A stretch of 64,000 nucleotides of DNA from Neobacillus massiliamazoniensis (GCF_001048695.1 NZ_CVRB01000001.1:1116001-1180000), one strand, 5' to 3'; shown: positions 33,656 to 43,330, counted from the first letter of the stretch. Made by a program: numbers and translations. Notes: generated by a model from the letters alone, not told the origin.

Positions 33656-34206
33656 TCACCACTTACCGAAGGTTTTCTTTTGAGGAAGGATAACGTTAGC
33701 AAAAGAATGGGGATGATCAGAATAAAAGTGTAAGCGAATGATACTAATATTTTACCTAAATACATAATCGACAACTCATCCTTCGGATACAACATCGTTC
33801 CGACTAGAACGAATATGGATATGAACCATACTATTTTTCTTCGCTTTACAGCATGATGCAAATGAGTTGCTCCTACACTAGCCATATAGATATACATAAT
33901 GTAAGTAGTGGTTAAAGGAATAATCCAAATGGAAAATATAATGATATCTAAACGTTCAACTAAGGAAAATAGGGATATTGATCTTAGTAAAAACAAAACA
34001 GGCTCAGGAATTCTATCAAGGGTAACGGGGCTAAAGTAAACTAAACATGTAAACACCAAATAAGTATAGAAAATTGATATAAATAAAACTGAAAGAGAAG
34101 CTGCCTTCCATTTACTTTTTTGGCTAGCAGCAACATTTGATAGTACAAGCAGTATTACTTCTATTCCTCCAAATGAGAATATGGCTTCGTTTGCACCAAG
34201 TTGTTT
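33652..34206 (-). pseudogene. GerAB C-terminal remnant (operon broken by inversion)
   Basis: The minus frame is open from a TGA at 34207-34209 down to the stop at 33652. It encodes QLGANEAIFSFGGIEVILLV through five or so helices to LLLTLSFLKRKPSVSGE, the C-terminal part of a GerAB-type spore germination permease (APC superfamily). There is no start codon for a full protein; the N-terminal half is missing on this strand. Part of the missing sequence is found on the opposite strand at 34202-34367. The internal TTG at 34059 could not give a functional permease. Confidence 0.8.
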
Positions 34207-34367
34207 TCATCATGTGGTCTCTAAATAACCGATTTCCGCAAAAAAATATATATGAGGTAGCAATAGAGCTCCTTGGAGCAGTAGTTGGTAAGTTATTGAG
34301 TGTATTCTATATTTTTTATTTCGTTTTCATATCGTTCTATACCCATGCCCACTACAAATATATTTAA
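34202..34367 (+). pseudogene. inverted GerAB N-terminal segment
   Basis: In the plus direction this stretch reads VVFIMWSLNNRFPQKNIYEV then AIELLGAVVGKLLSVFYIFY. That is the helix 2-loop-helix 3 part of GerAB permeases, where FPxKxxxEI, LLGxxxGK and YIxYF are conserved. It sits opposite in direction to gerAA, the gerAB C-terminus and gerAC. The 5' end and the middle of the gene are gone. Confidence 0.75.
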
Positions 34368-35774
34368 TATCGATTTTGCTAATTGTCGAAACTTTAATGG
34401 TGCTGCAGGTGCAAAGTAGGGGGAATCCAAAGTCTCAAGTTTACATAAATGAAACGTTATCAGTATTAATCCAAAAATAATTCCTACAAAACCTAGAATG
34501 GAAGCGAGGATCATAAGAGGAAAGCTGAGTAATCGAATGGAAACTCCCATCTCATGAACAGGGACGGCAAAGGAGGAAATCGCTGTAAGAGCAATCACAA
34601 TAACCATAGTGTTAGATACTAAGTTTGCTTCAACAACAGCTGTGCCAATCACCAAACCTCCTACAACACTGATCGTCTGTGAAATGGGACTCGGCAAGCG
34701 AATGGCAGATTCTCTAAGTAACTCCAATGTAATTTGCATAATAATGGCTTCAATAAGTGGAGGAAATGGAATATTTTCCAGTGCCCCTTTAACATTGGCA
34801 ACGAGTTCTATTGGAATGACTTCAAAATGAAATGAAACAAGCGCTATGTAGCCTGCCGGTAAGGTAATTGTAATAAGAAATCCCATTAATCTTATTAAAC
34901 GCTGAAAAGAACCAACATAAACACGGCCTTGTATATCATCCGTTGCTTGATAAAATGCAAAGAATGTAACGGGCATTAATAGGGCTGTAGAACTCCCTTC
35001 TGGAATAACTGCAACACTACCACCTAAAATATATTCACTAACACGTTCGGGCTTTTCCGTGTTGAGTAATTGAGGAAATGGCGAATACAAATGCTCTTCT
35101 ATATAATTTTGAATAGTACCTGATGTAATATTGACGTCTCCGTTTATTTGTTTTAGTCTTTGTTCCACTTTTTGGATAATATCGGGCTTAGCCTTGTTTT
35201 TCATGTAAACAATAGCGACCTTTGTATAATGGTCACTTCCCAATACTAAATATTTAATCACAAGGTTTTTACTTTTTAGTCTCTTTCGAATGAGATTAAC
35301 ATTTGTATTTAAATCTTCAGAAAACCCTTCGTGTGAATCCCTTATGACCTGTTCTGTTTGTGGCTCTTTAATTTTTCGTTTCTCGAAATTAGATGCTTCA
35401 ATGTTATATCCTTTCGTCTCCCCTTGTATAAATATACCAACCTTTCCGCTTAGCATACCTGTGATGATATCTTGTAAATCCATTGATTCTTGGATTTCAG
35501 AAACGGGCAGGGAGGGTATGTTTATTTCATCTTTAGCTGTGATAGGCTCAATTATTTTAGAAGCGATGTCTTCTTTTTTTATAATAGAACTTAAAAAAAT
35601 TAATCCTATCTTGCACTGATTTACATTAAGGATTCGAGTTTGTAAATCATCCGTGTTGGATAAGGCTTCTTTTATAGCTGATATATTTTCTTCTATTTCA
35701 GCAGAAATAGATTGATCATTTGAGATTGTACCTATGGAATCATGATCTTTTTTCCGTTGTCGAAATAACCACAT
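34293..35774 (-). CDS. spore germination protein, GerAA family (altered C-terminus)
   Basis: A 493-residue GerA subunit. The N-terminal cytoplasmic domain holds VSRR-less variants such as QCKIGLIFLSSIIKKEDI and IKYLVLGSDHYTKVAIVYMK. The central part has EYILGGSVAVIPEGSSTALL, then about five membrane helices including IPFPPLIEAIIMQITLELLR and ISVVGGLVIGTAVVEANLVS. The normal GerAA end is recognisable to PYFAPAAPLKFRQLAKSIL. The last 20 or so residues (VVGMGIERYENEIKNIEYTQ) are read from the antisense of the inverted gerAB piece, so this C-terminus is probably new. RBS AGGTGAT before ATG 35774. Confidence 0.85.
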   Translation of the reverse strand: MWLFRQRKKDHDSIGTISNDQSISAEIEENISAIKEALSNTDDLQTRILNVNQCKIGLIFLSSIIKKEDIASKIIEPITAKDEINIPSLPVSEIQESMDLQDIITGMLSGKVGIFIQGETKGYNIEASNFEKRKIKEPQTEQVIRDSHEGFSEDLNTNVNLIRKRLKSKNLVIKYLVLGSDHYTKVAIVYMKNKAKPDIIQKVEQRLKQINGDVNITSGTIQNYIEEHLYSPFPQLLNTEKPERVSEYILGGSVAVIPEGSSTALLMPVTFFAFYQATDDIQGRVYVGSFQRLIRLMGFLITITLPAGYIALVSFHFEVIPIELVANVKGALENIPFPPLIEAIIMQITLELLRESAIRLPSPISQTISVVGGLVIGTAVVEANLVSNTMVIVIALTAISSFAVPVHEMGVSIRLLSFPLMILASILGFVGIIFGLILITFHLCKLETLDSPYFAPAAPLKFRQLAKSILNIFVVGMGIERYENEIKNIEYTQ

Positions 35775-36027
35775 GCAGAATCACCTAAAACCCTCATTCT
35801 ATAATTTCACTTTTATCTTTTGTAATAAAAAGGAGATTATTCCTTTAAATATTTCGTATACACTTTCATACCAAAAAAGTGTTCATTAATAGACACATAA
35901 AGCTTTATTAGATGATTGAATAGTTTGTATTTAATGAATTATACTATAATTTGAGGATAGTTATTGAACGGTGTGTTCAATAGAAATAACCTTAAAAACG
36001 TATTCAATTATATTGGGGGGATCTGTA

Positions 36028-36786
36028 ATGAGACTTCAAAATAATGTGGCAGTGGTTACTGGAGCAGCTTCAGGAATGGGGAGAGCAATTGCTATTCTTT
36101 ATGCAAAAGAAGGTGCTAAAGTAGTAGTTTCAGACATTAATGTAGATGGAGCAAATTCTACAGTAGAAGAAATCAAATCTAATGGCGGAGAAGCAATTGC
36201 TGTCATGGCAAATGTGGCAAAAGAGGAAGATATTCAGAATTTAATCGATACGGCTGTCAATACATACGGCACCTTAGATATTCTAGTTAATAATGCTGGA
36301 ATTATGGATAATTTTGAGCCTGCTGGCGATATAGAAGATGATAAATGGGAGCGAATTTTTGCTATAAATACAACGAGCGTTATGCGTGCTACACGTAAAG
36401 CATTACCAATCTTCTTAGAAAAGCAAAAAGGGGTCATTATTAATGTTGCTTCAATTGGAGGATTAAATGGAGCGCGTGCAGGTGCAGCTTATGCAGCTTC
36501 TAAGCACGCAGTGATTGGATTCACCAAAAGTACAGGATTTATGTATGCTCAAAAGGGTATTCGTTGTAATGCCATTGCACCAGGTGGGGTTGAGACGAAT
36601 ATCGGTACTTCGATGACAAGCATCAATGAATTCGGTATGGGACGCGCACAACTTGGAATGGGTGCTAATCCTCGTATCGGTAAGCCAGAAGAAATTGCAA
36701 ACATTGCCCTGTTCTTGGCTTCAGATGAATCAAGTTTCGTTAACGGAACAGTCATTACAGCGGATGCCGGTTGGACAGCGTATTAA
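36028..36786 (+). CDS. SDR-family NAD(P)-dependent oxidoreductase
   Basis: A 252-residue classical short-chain dehydrogenase. The cofactor motif TGAASGMGRAI lies near residue 12, then NNAG, the catalytic Ser in NVASIGG and YAASK, and the C-terminal ADAGWTAY. The start chosen is ATG 36028 behind GGGGGG. The closest known enzymes are glucose 1-dehydrogenase-like, but the substrate is unknown. Its 3' end with its terminator is duplicated at 45968-46091 next to phosphoesterase D. Confidence 0.92.
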   Translation: MRLQNNVAVVTGAASGMGRAIAILYAKEGAKVVVSDINVDGANSTVEEIKSNGGEAIAVMANVAKEEDIQNLIDTAVNTYGTLDILVNNAGIMDNFEPAGDIEDDKWERIFAINTTSVMRATRKALPIFLEKQKGVIINVASIGGLNGARAGAAYAASKHAVIGFTKSTGFMYAQKGIRCNAIAPGGVETNIGTSMTSINEFGMGRAQLGMGANPRIGKPEEIANIALFLASDESSFVNGTVITADAGWTAY

Positions 36787-36803
36787 ATTAATGACCAATT
36801 AAG

Positions 36804-36835
36804 AAACTACCAAGATAATTTTTGGTAGTTTTTTT
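36804..36835 (+). terminator. terminator of the SDR gene
   Basis: AAACTACCAA pairs with TTGGTAGTTT and is followed by T residues. An almost identical copy is at 46060-46091. Confidence 0.85.
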
Positions 36836-36880
36836 ATTTTAAGGCTAAATTTACAAATTATTTATCCAATTTTAAAAAAA

Positions 36881-36929
36881 TTAACATTAGCTCAACACTA
36901 ATTTACATTAACGTAATAGAGGGTTTACA
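36881..36929 (+). promoter_or_regulatory. Pho box upstream of phosphoesterase A
   Basis: Hexamers TTAACA (36881), TCAACA (36892), TTACAT (36903), TAATAG (36914) and TTTACA (36924) follow at 11-bp steps (the last one bp early). A -10-like TATTCT comes soon after, and the TTG start is about 100 bp downstream. Confidence 0.8.
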
Positions 36930-37030
36930 AATCCCTAGTATTCTATTAAAGTATTCAAATTTAATGTCATAACATTATGATATCAAATTTGGGTGATTTA
37001 ATGATGTTATTAGAAAAGGGAGTGAAAGGT

Positions 37031-39874
37031 TTGGGGAAATTTAAAAAGAAGAAAAAAGTGATTGCTGGACTTGCATTGAGCACTGTATTACTTGGTTCTG
37101 TAAGTGCTTATGCCGCAAAGGATGGTGCATTTGGGAGTACCTTAGTCGGTCGACAACCAAACGGCACAGTCATGACTGCTAGTAATCATTTGCTTACACC
37201 AGCCGGAAAGACAGTTGAATTTCCCGGAAACCCAATGTCCGTTGCCGTTAATCCAAACGGAAAGACTGCTGTAGCCTTAGATGGAGGAGGTAAAGGCGGA
37301 ACTGGGCTTAACATTGTGGATCTGACAAGCGGAAAGCTGATCGGCACGAATGTCGACATTGGTCTTCCCAATGCTTGGGGACTCGCTTATTCTCCTGATG
37401 GTAAAACCCTCTATGCAACAGGTTTAAATAATAACTGGCAAGCAGTAATTACCACTATGTCAGTGGCTGATAACGGAACTCCTACAGTGACCTCGACTTT
37501 GTCACTACCAAATGCTAGTGTGGGTGGCGATATTAACCCGCTAGACATGGCTTTTGGGCCTGATGGAAAGACGCTCCTTGTAGCTCTCAATCGAGACAAT
37601 AGTCTTGGTGTTGTTGATCTGCAATCGGGAAAACTTACTACCAAAATACCTGTAGGAAACGCTCCGGCAAGTGTAATGGTTAATGGGAATACGGCATACG
37701 TAACAAATCAAGGTGGTAGAAAAGCTAATTCAGGGGACTTCACTTTGGATTCCTCAGGTACGCAAGTTGTAGTAGATCCTAAATTGGGTACTACAACTAC
37801 TGGAACCGTATCGGTGGTTGATCTCACCACGAATACAGTTACGAAGACAATTCCTGTCGGAGTTCAGCCACAGCGAATGACGCTATCTGGAAAGTATCTC
37901 TTTGTAACAAATACAAACAGTGACACGGTGTCAGTTATCGACACACAAACCAATGACGTCGTACAAACGATTAATATCAAACCATACCCGAATGCACCGC
38001 TTGGCTCTGAACCGAACGCTGTTAAAATGATTAACGGGAATCAATTAGTAGTTAGCTTGGGGCAAGATAACGCCCTCGCCGTATATGACTGGAACGGACC
38101 GAATAAAGAACCTCGCCTAAAGGGACTGGTACCGACTGGTTCGTTCCCTGTTGATATGGCCATTGATCCTATTAACAATCAACTTATTGTCTCAAATATG
38201 AATGGAGTAGGCGCGCTCGGACCAGATGGCACGGTTAATCTAGGGGGAGACACAAGAACAGGTCACCAAGTTTATGCTCAAGTCGGCTCTATATCAATGA
38301 TTCCGTTCTCTTCGAACAAAAATCTCGAGAAACAGACGGACCAAGATCTCGCTAAATGGACGGACCAAGATCTCGAGAACCGACAGGATAAAGATTTCGA
38401 GATATGGACGGACCAAGATCTCTCTAAATGGACGGACCAAGTTTACTCAGATAACAACTGGTTCGGGTTGAAAGACCAAAACGCCGAGCCTCGCAACAAT
38501 AAGAAGCCTGTAGCAATGCCAGAGAGAATCGGTGAGCCTTCCACCATCAAACACGTGTTTTACATCATCAAAGAAAACCGTACGTATGATCAGGAACTAG
38601 GAGACCTTGGTAAAGGCAACGGTGATCCAACTTTGACTCAGTTTGGTCAGACTGTTACACCAAACGCCCATCAGTTAGCAAATACATTTCCGTTGTTGGA
38701 CAACCTCTACACTCCTGGCGTGCATTCAGCCGAAGGGCATCCATGGGTTACACAGGCAACCGACACTGACTATTCTGAGAAAATTGCAGATGGAGGAGAC
38801 AATCGAAGCTACTGGGATGACACTATGACGAATGCACCAACCGGGAATATCTGGACTAACGCCGTGGGACATCATGTAACGACTGAAAACTTCGGAGAAA
38901 CCGCAAAAATTTTTAGCGGTCCTGAGCCATTTGGCAACTGGACTTCTTGGTATAACGATTACTTGATCTTGTCGGGTCAAAAGCAAGGTTCGCTTCATGT
39001 GCCTGTTGGGGATTATCAATCACGTAGTGTTTATTTTCCAGTGATGGATTCTATCATGTACAAGCCGTATCCTAACAACTCCCTAGCAATTCCTGATGTG
39101 TACCGGGCTCAACTCTTCGTGGACAGGTTTAATGAGCATGTAAAGAACAATGATTTACCACAATTCACTACCATGTACTTACCTGACGACCATACAGCTG
39201 GAACTTCAAAATCGGTACCAACACCTCAGGCAATGGTAGCGGACAATGATCAGGCAGTTGGAAAAATTGTAGACGCCATCTCTCACAGTCCATACTGGAA
39301 AGACTCAGCCATCTTCATTACCGAAGATGATACTCAAACTGGTGTAGATCACGTAGATGGTCACCGTGAACCAGCATTTGTCATTAGTCCGTGGGTAAAG
39401 AAAGGAATAACTGATAGCCACTACTGGACCACTAATAATATGATTAGAAGTATGGAACAAATACTTGGGTTACAGCCTATGAATCAGAACGACGCTGCGG
39501 CTGATCCGATGAGCGAGATCTTTACCGACAAACCGGATTTTACTCCGTATAATTTGGTTCCAAATCAAATACCGCTAAATTGGATGAACGGGCAGCCTGC
39601 ACCACAGGCAGCGACTGTAGCGGCAACACCAGCAGCAGCACCTGCAGCAGTACCTGCAACGACAACTGCAGCGAAGCAGATGCAAAATGATTGGGATTCC
39701 TGGTCCGAACAGCATAAGGATGATTTCGGGCAAAACTCAAAGATTGACACGAATACGAACGAGATGAACCATGCAACTTGGTACGCTACAAAGGGATATG
39801 ATAAACCATATCCGGGTGAAGATAAGGTCTTAACACCAGATGAAGTTGAAAAGCAACCTGCAAGCCATAAATAA
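37031..39874 (+). CDS. secreted beta-propeller/phosphoesterase A
   Basis: A 947-residue secreted enzyme. The signal peptide MGKFKKKKKVIAGLALSTV ends near VSAYA-AK. Residues ~40-420 form a YVTN-type seven-bladed beta-propeller (AYVTNQGGRK, LFVTNTNSDTVSVIDTQTN). A linker of five 8-residue repeats follows. The C-terminal half is a PF04185-type phosphoesterase: HVFYIIKENRTYDQ, DNLYTPGVHSAEGHPWV, LPDDHTAGT, FITEDDTQTGVDHVDGHR. The catalytic residue is probably the Thr in ENRT. The start chosen is TTG 37031, behind AAAGGGAGTG, because all four paralogues share this site while sequence upstream differs. The Pho box implies induction by phosphate starvation. Confidence 0.9.
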   Translation: MGKFKKKKKVIAGLALSTVLLGSVSAYAAKDGAFGSTLVGRQPNGTVMTASNHLLTPAGKTVEFPGNPMSVAVNPNGKTAVALDGGGKGGTGLNIVDLTSGKLIGTNVDIGLPNAWGLAYSPDGKTLYATGLNNNWQAVITTMSVADNGTPTVTSTLSLPNASVGGDINPLDMAFGPDGKTLLVALNRDNSLGVVDLQSGKLTTKIPVGNAPASVMVNGNTAYVTNQGGRKANSGDFTLDSSGTQVVVDPKLGTTTTGTVSVVDLTTNTVTKTIPVGVQPQRMTLSGKYLFVTNTNSDTVSVIDTQTNDVVQTINIKPYPNAPLGSEPNAVKMINGNQLVVSLGQDNALAVYDWNGPNKEPRLKGLVPTGSFPVDMAIDPINNQLIVSNMNGVGALGPDGTVNLGGDTRTGHQVYAQVGSISMIPFSSNKNLEKQTDQDLAKWTDQDLENRQDKDFEIWTDQDLSKWTDQVYSDNNWFGLKDQNAEPRNNKKPVAMPERIGEPSTIKHVFYIIKENRTYDQELGDLGKGNGDPTLTQFGQTVTPNAHQLANTFPLLDNLYTPGVHSAEGHPWVTQATDTDYSEKIADGGDNRSYWDDTMTNAPTGNIWTNAVGHHVTTENFGETAKIFSGPEPFGNWTSWYNDYLILSGQKQGSLHVPVGDYQSRSVYFPVMDSIMYKPYPNNSLAIPDVYRAQLFVDRFNEHVKNNDLPQFTTMYLPDDHTAGTSKSVPTPQAMVADNDQAVGKIVDAISHSPYWKDSAIFITEDDTQTGVDHVDGHREPAFVISPWVKKGITDSHYWTTNNMIRSMEQILGLQPMNQNDAAADPMSEIFTDKPDFTPYNLVPNQIPLNWMNGQPAPQAATVAATPAAAPAAVPATTTAAKQMQNDWDSWSEQHKDDFGQNSKIDTNTNEMNHATWYATKGYDKPYPGEDKVLTPDEVEKQPASHK
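38321..38440 (+). repeat. in-frame 24-bp minisatellite in phosphoesterase A
   Basis: Five 24-bp units encode NLEKQTDQ, DLAKWTDQ, DLENRQDK, DFEIWTDQ and DLSKWTDQ. The unit is GATCTCGCTAAATGGACGG plus ACCAA. It forms the linker between propeller and phosphoesterase domains. Confidence 0.9.
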
Positions 39875-39908
39875 AATTAGCATTTCATGATTATCTCATA
39901 AACGAAGA

Positions 39909-39950
39909 GGATGTCCCAAAGGTATAACTTTCTGGGGCATCCCTTTTTTA
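39909..39950 (+). terminator. terminator of phosphoesterase A
   Basis: GGATGTCCCAAAG pairs with CTTTCTGGGGCATCC (with bulges) and is followed by T residues. It is repeated after gene B. Confidence 0.8.
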
Positions 39951-39994
39951 TTTTATGGCCAGATTTGAAATAATATTTTCAATTTTAAAAATAA

Positions 39995-40043
39995 TTTACA
40001 TAAGATTTACACTATTTTACATTAACCTAATAAAGGGTTTACA
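39995..40043 (+). promoter_or_regulatory. Pho box upstream of phosphoesterase B
   Basis: Hexamers TTTACA (39995), TTTACA (40006), TTACAT (40017), TAATAA (40028) and TTTACA (40038) at 11-bp steps. Confidence 0.8.
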
Positions 40044-40146
40044 AATTGCTAGTATTCTATTAAAGTATTCAAAATTCAATATCATAACATTATGACATTG
40101 AATTTTTGGTCATTTAATGATGGTACTAGAAAAGGGAGTGAAAGAT

Positions 40147-42981
40147 TTGGGGAAATTTAAAAAGAAGAAAAAAGTGATTGCTGGACTTGCATTAAGCACT
40201 GTATTACTTGGTTCTGTTAGTGCTTATGCCGCAAAGGATGGTGCATTTGGGAGTACCTTAGTCGGTCGACAACCCAACGGTTCAGTTATGACTGCTAGTA
40301 ATCATTTGCTTACACCAGCCGGGAAGACAGTTGAATTTCCCGGAAACCCAATGTCCGTTGCCGTTAATCCTAATGGAAAGACTGCTGTAGCCTTAGATGG
40401 AGGAGGTAAAGGTGGAAAAGGGCTTAACATTATGGATTTGACAACCGGAAAGCTGATCGGCACGAATGTCGACATTGGTCTTCCCAATGCGTGGGGACTA
40501 GCTTATTCTCCTGATGGTAAAACCCTCTATGCAACAGGTTTAAATAATCAGTGGAAAGCGGTAATTGCCACTATGTCAGTGGCTGATGACGGAACTCCTA
40601 CAGTGACCTCGACTTTGTCACTACCATCAGCTAGTGTGGGTGGCGATATTAACCCGCTAGACATGGCTTTTGGGCCTGATGGAAAGAAGCTCCTTGTAGC
40701 TCTCAATCGAGACAATAGTCTTGGTGTTGTTGATCTGCAATCGGGAAAACTTACTACCCAAATACCTGTAGGAAACGCTCCGGCAAGTGTAATGGTTAAT
40801 GGGAATACGGCATACGTAACAAATCAAGGTGGTAGAAAAGCTAATTCAGGGGACTTCACTATGAATTCCTCAGGTACGCAAGTTGTATCACACCCTGAAT
40901 TGGGTACTACAACTACCGGAACCGTATCGGTGGTTGATCTCACCACGAATACAGTTACGAAGACAATTCCTGTCGGTGTTCAGCCACAGCGAATGACGCT
41001 ATCTGGAAAGTATCTCTTTGTAACAAATACAAACAGTGACACAGTGTCAGTTATCGACACACAAACCAATGACGTTGTGCAAACGATCAATATCAAACCA
41101 TACCCGAATGCACCGCTTGGCTCTGAACCGAACGCTGTTAAAATGATTAACGGGAATCAATTAGTAGTTAGCTTGGGGCAAGATAACGCCCTCGCCGTAT
41201 ATGACTGGAACGGACCGAATAAAGAACCTCGCCTAAAGGGACTGGTACCGACTGGTTCGTTCCCTGTTGATATGGCCATTGATCCTATTAACAATCAACT
41301 TATTGTCTCAAATATGAATGGAGTAGGCGCGCTCGGACCAGATGGCACGGTTAATCTAGGGGGAGACAAGAGAACAGGTCACCAAGATTATCAACAAGTC
41401 GGCTCTGTAACAATGATTCCGTTCTCTTCGAACAAAAATCTCGAGAAACAGACGGACCAAGATCTCGCTAAATGGACGGACCAAGATCTCGAGAACCGAC
41501 AGGATAAAGATTTCGAGATATGGACGGACCAAGATCTCGTCAAATGGACGGACCAAGTTTACTCAGATAACAACTGGTTCGGGTTGAAAGACCAAAACGC
41601 CGAGCCTCGCAACAATAAGAAGCCTGTAGCAATGCCAGAGAGAATCGGTGAGCCTTCCACCATCAAACACGTGTTTTACATCATCAGAGAAAACCGTACG
41701 TATGATCAGGTACTTGGAGACCTTGGAAAAGGCAACGGCGATTCAACTCTGACTCAGTTTGGTCAGACTGTTACACCAAACGCCCATCAGTTAGCAAATA
41801 CATTCCCGTTGTTGGACAACCTCTACACTCCTGGCGTGCATTCAGCCGAAGGGCATCCATGGGTTATACAGGCAACCGACACTGACTATGAGGAGAAAAC
41901 TGCAGCTGGAGGAGACAATCGAAGCTACTGGGATGACCCTATGACGAATGCACCAACCGGGAATATCTGGACTAACGCCCTGGCACATCATGTAACGACT
42001 GAAAACTTCGGAGAAACCGCAAGATATTTTAGCGGTCCTGAGCCCTTTGGGAATTGGACTAGTTGGTATAACGATTACCTGATATTGTCGGGTCAAAAGC
42101 AAGGTTCGCTTCATGTGCCTGTTGGGGATTATCAATCACGTACTGATTATTTTCCAGTGATGGATTCTATCATGTACAAGCCGTATCCTAACAACTCCCT
42201 ATCAATTCCTGATGTGTACCGGGCTCAACTCTTCGTGGACAGGTTTAATGAGCATGTAAAGAACAATGATTTACCACAATTCATTACCATGTACTTACCT
42301 GACGACCATACAGCTGGAACTTCCAAAACGGTACCAACACCTCAGGCAATGGTAGCGGACAATGATCAGGCTGTCGGAAAGATTGTAGACGCCATCTCTC
42401 ACAGTCCATACTGGAAAGACTCAGCCATCTTCATTACCGAAGATGATACTCAAAATGGTGTAGATCACGTAGATGGTCATCGTGAACCAGCATTTGTCAT
42501 TAGTCCGTGGGTAAAGAGAGGAATAACTGATAGCCACTACTGGACCACTAATAATATGATTAGAAGTATGGAACAAATACTTGGGTTAAAGCCTATGAAT
42601 CAAAACGATGCTGCGGCTGATCCGATGAGCGAGATCTTTACCGACAAACCGGATTTTACTCCGTATAATTTGGTTGCAAATCAAATACCGCTAAATTGGA
42701 TGAACGGGCAGCCTGCACCACAGGCAGCGACGACATCAGCAGCAGCAACACCAGCAGCACTTGCACCAACACCTGCAGCGCAGCAGATGCAAAATGATTG
42801 GGATTCCTGGTCCGAACAGCATAAGGATGATTTCGGGCAAAACTCGAAGATTGATACGAACACGAATGAGATGAACCATGCGGTTTGGTACGCTACAAAG
42901 GGATATAATAAACCATATCCGGGTGAAGATAAGGTCTTAACACCAGATGAAGTTGAAAAGCAGCCTGAAAGCCATAAATAA
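40147..42981 (+). CDS. secreted beta-propeller/phosphoesterase B
   Basis: A 944-residue paralogue nearly identical to A: same signal peptide, YVTN propeller, five-unit linker repeat and phosphoesterase motifs (HVFYIIRENRTYDQ, LPDDHTAGT, FITEDDTQNGVDHVDGHR). The main difference is the Ala/Pro-rich stretch before QQMQNDWDSW near the C-terminus, which varies in length and order between the paralogues. The TTG start at 40147 is behind AAAGGGAGTG. It has its own Pho box and a copy of the A terminator, so it is an independent transcript. Expected role: release of phosphate from extracellular phosphodiesters, phospholipid or teichoic acid; the substrate is not proved. Confidence 0.9.
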   Translation: MGKFKKKKKVIAGLALSTVLLGSVSAYAAKDGAFGSTLVGRQPNGSVMTASNHLLTPAGKTVEFPGNPMSVAVNPNGKTAVALDGGGKGGKGLNIMDLTTGKLIGTNVDIGLPNAWGLAYSPDGKTLYATGLNNQWKAVIATMSVADDGTPTVTSTLSLPSASVGGDINPLDMAFGPDGKKLLVALNRDNSLGVVDLQSGKLTTQIPVGNAPASVMVNGNTAYVTNQGGRKANSGDFTMNSSGTQVVSHPELGTTTTGTVSVVDLTTNTVTKTIPVGVQPQRMTLSGKYLFVTNTNSDTVSVIDTQTNDVVQTINIKPYPNAPLGSEPNAVKMINGNQLVVSLGQDNALAVYDWNGPNKEPRLKGLVPTGSFPVDMAIDPINNQLIVSNMNGVGALGPDGTVNLGGDKRTGHQDYQQVGSVTMIPFSSNKNLEKQTDQDLAKWTDQDLENRQDKDFEIWTDQDLVKWTDQVYSDNNWFGLKDQNAEPRNNKKPVAMPERIGEPSTIKHVFYIIRENRTYDQVLGDLGKGNGDSTLTQFGQTVTPNAHQLANTFPLLDNLYTPGVHSAEGHPWVIQATDTDYEEKTAAGGDNRSYWDDPMTNAPTGNIWTNALAHHVTTENFGETARYFSGPEPFGNWTSWYNDYLILSGQKQGSLHVPVGDYQSRTDYFPVMDSIMYKPYPNNSLSIPDVYRAQLFVDRFNEHVKNNDLPQFITMYLPDDHTAGTSKTVPTPQAMVADNDQAVGKIVDAISHSPYWKDSAIFITEDDTQNGVDHVDGHREPAFVISPWVKRGITDSHYWTTNNMIRSMEQILGLKPMNQNDAAADPMSEIFTDKPDFTPYNLVANQIPLNWMNGQPAPQAATTSAAATPAALAPTPAAQQMQNDWDSWSEQHKDDFGQNSKIDTNTNEMNHAVWYATKGYNKPYPGEDKVLTPDEVEKQPESHK
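41437..41556 (+). repeat. in-frame 24-bp minisatellite in phosphoesterase B
   Basis: Five 24-bp units as in gene A; the last unit encodes DLVKWTDQ in place of DLSKWTDQ. Positions and unit order are the same, so the array predates the A/B duplication. Confidence 0.9.
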
Positions 42982-43027
42982 AAATTCCTTTTTTCATTAG
43001 CATTTCATGATATCTCATAAACGAAGA

Positions 43028-43068
43028 GGATGTCCCAAAGGTATAACTTTCTGGGGCATCCCTTTTTT
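43028..43068 (+). terminator. terminator of phosphoesterase B
   Basis: The same imperfect GGATGTCCCAAAG hairpin and T run as at 39909-39950. Confidence 0.8.
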
Positions 43069-43127
43069 ATTTTATGGCCACATTTAAAATTTTGGCTGTG
43101 TTAAAGGTCATTGTTGATTTTTGAAAC

Positions 43128-43330
43128 TATGTTGATTGGAGCGGAAGGCGCGAGACTCCTCGAAAATGCTATCGCATTTCCTTCGTGCGTGGGCGGATTC
43201 AAGGATGTAATTCAATGTCCTGTGGGAGTACGGGGCAGGGGAGACCCCACAGGCGCTTAAGCGCCGAGGAGGCTCCCCGGAACGCCCGCGGATGCTCGCT
43301 TCTTGAGCGCAAATCAACAGGCAAGTTTAA
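43128..43330. repeat. Bacillus-type G+C-rich interspersed element, interrupted copy
   Basis: It begins TTGATTGGAGCGGAAGGCGC and ends GCGCAAATCAACAG, like the core at about 29854-29972. Compared with that copy it carries about 70 extra bases in the middle with GGATGTAATTCAATGTCC. Palindromes such as GGCGCTTAAGCGCC and GGGGAGACCCC give strong secondary structure. No gene is called; both strands have only short frames. Confidence 0.65.

Noticed and set aside
39540..39776. Minus frames over the Ala-rich C-terminal part of phosphoesterase A
   Set aside because: Antisense of an Ala-rich repeat; similar artefacts recur in B and D.
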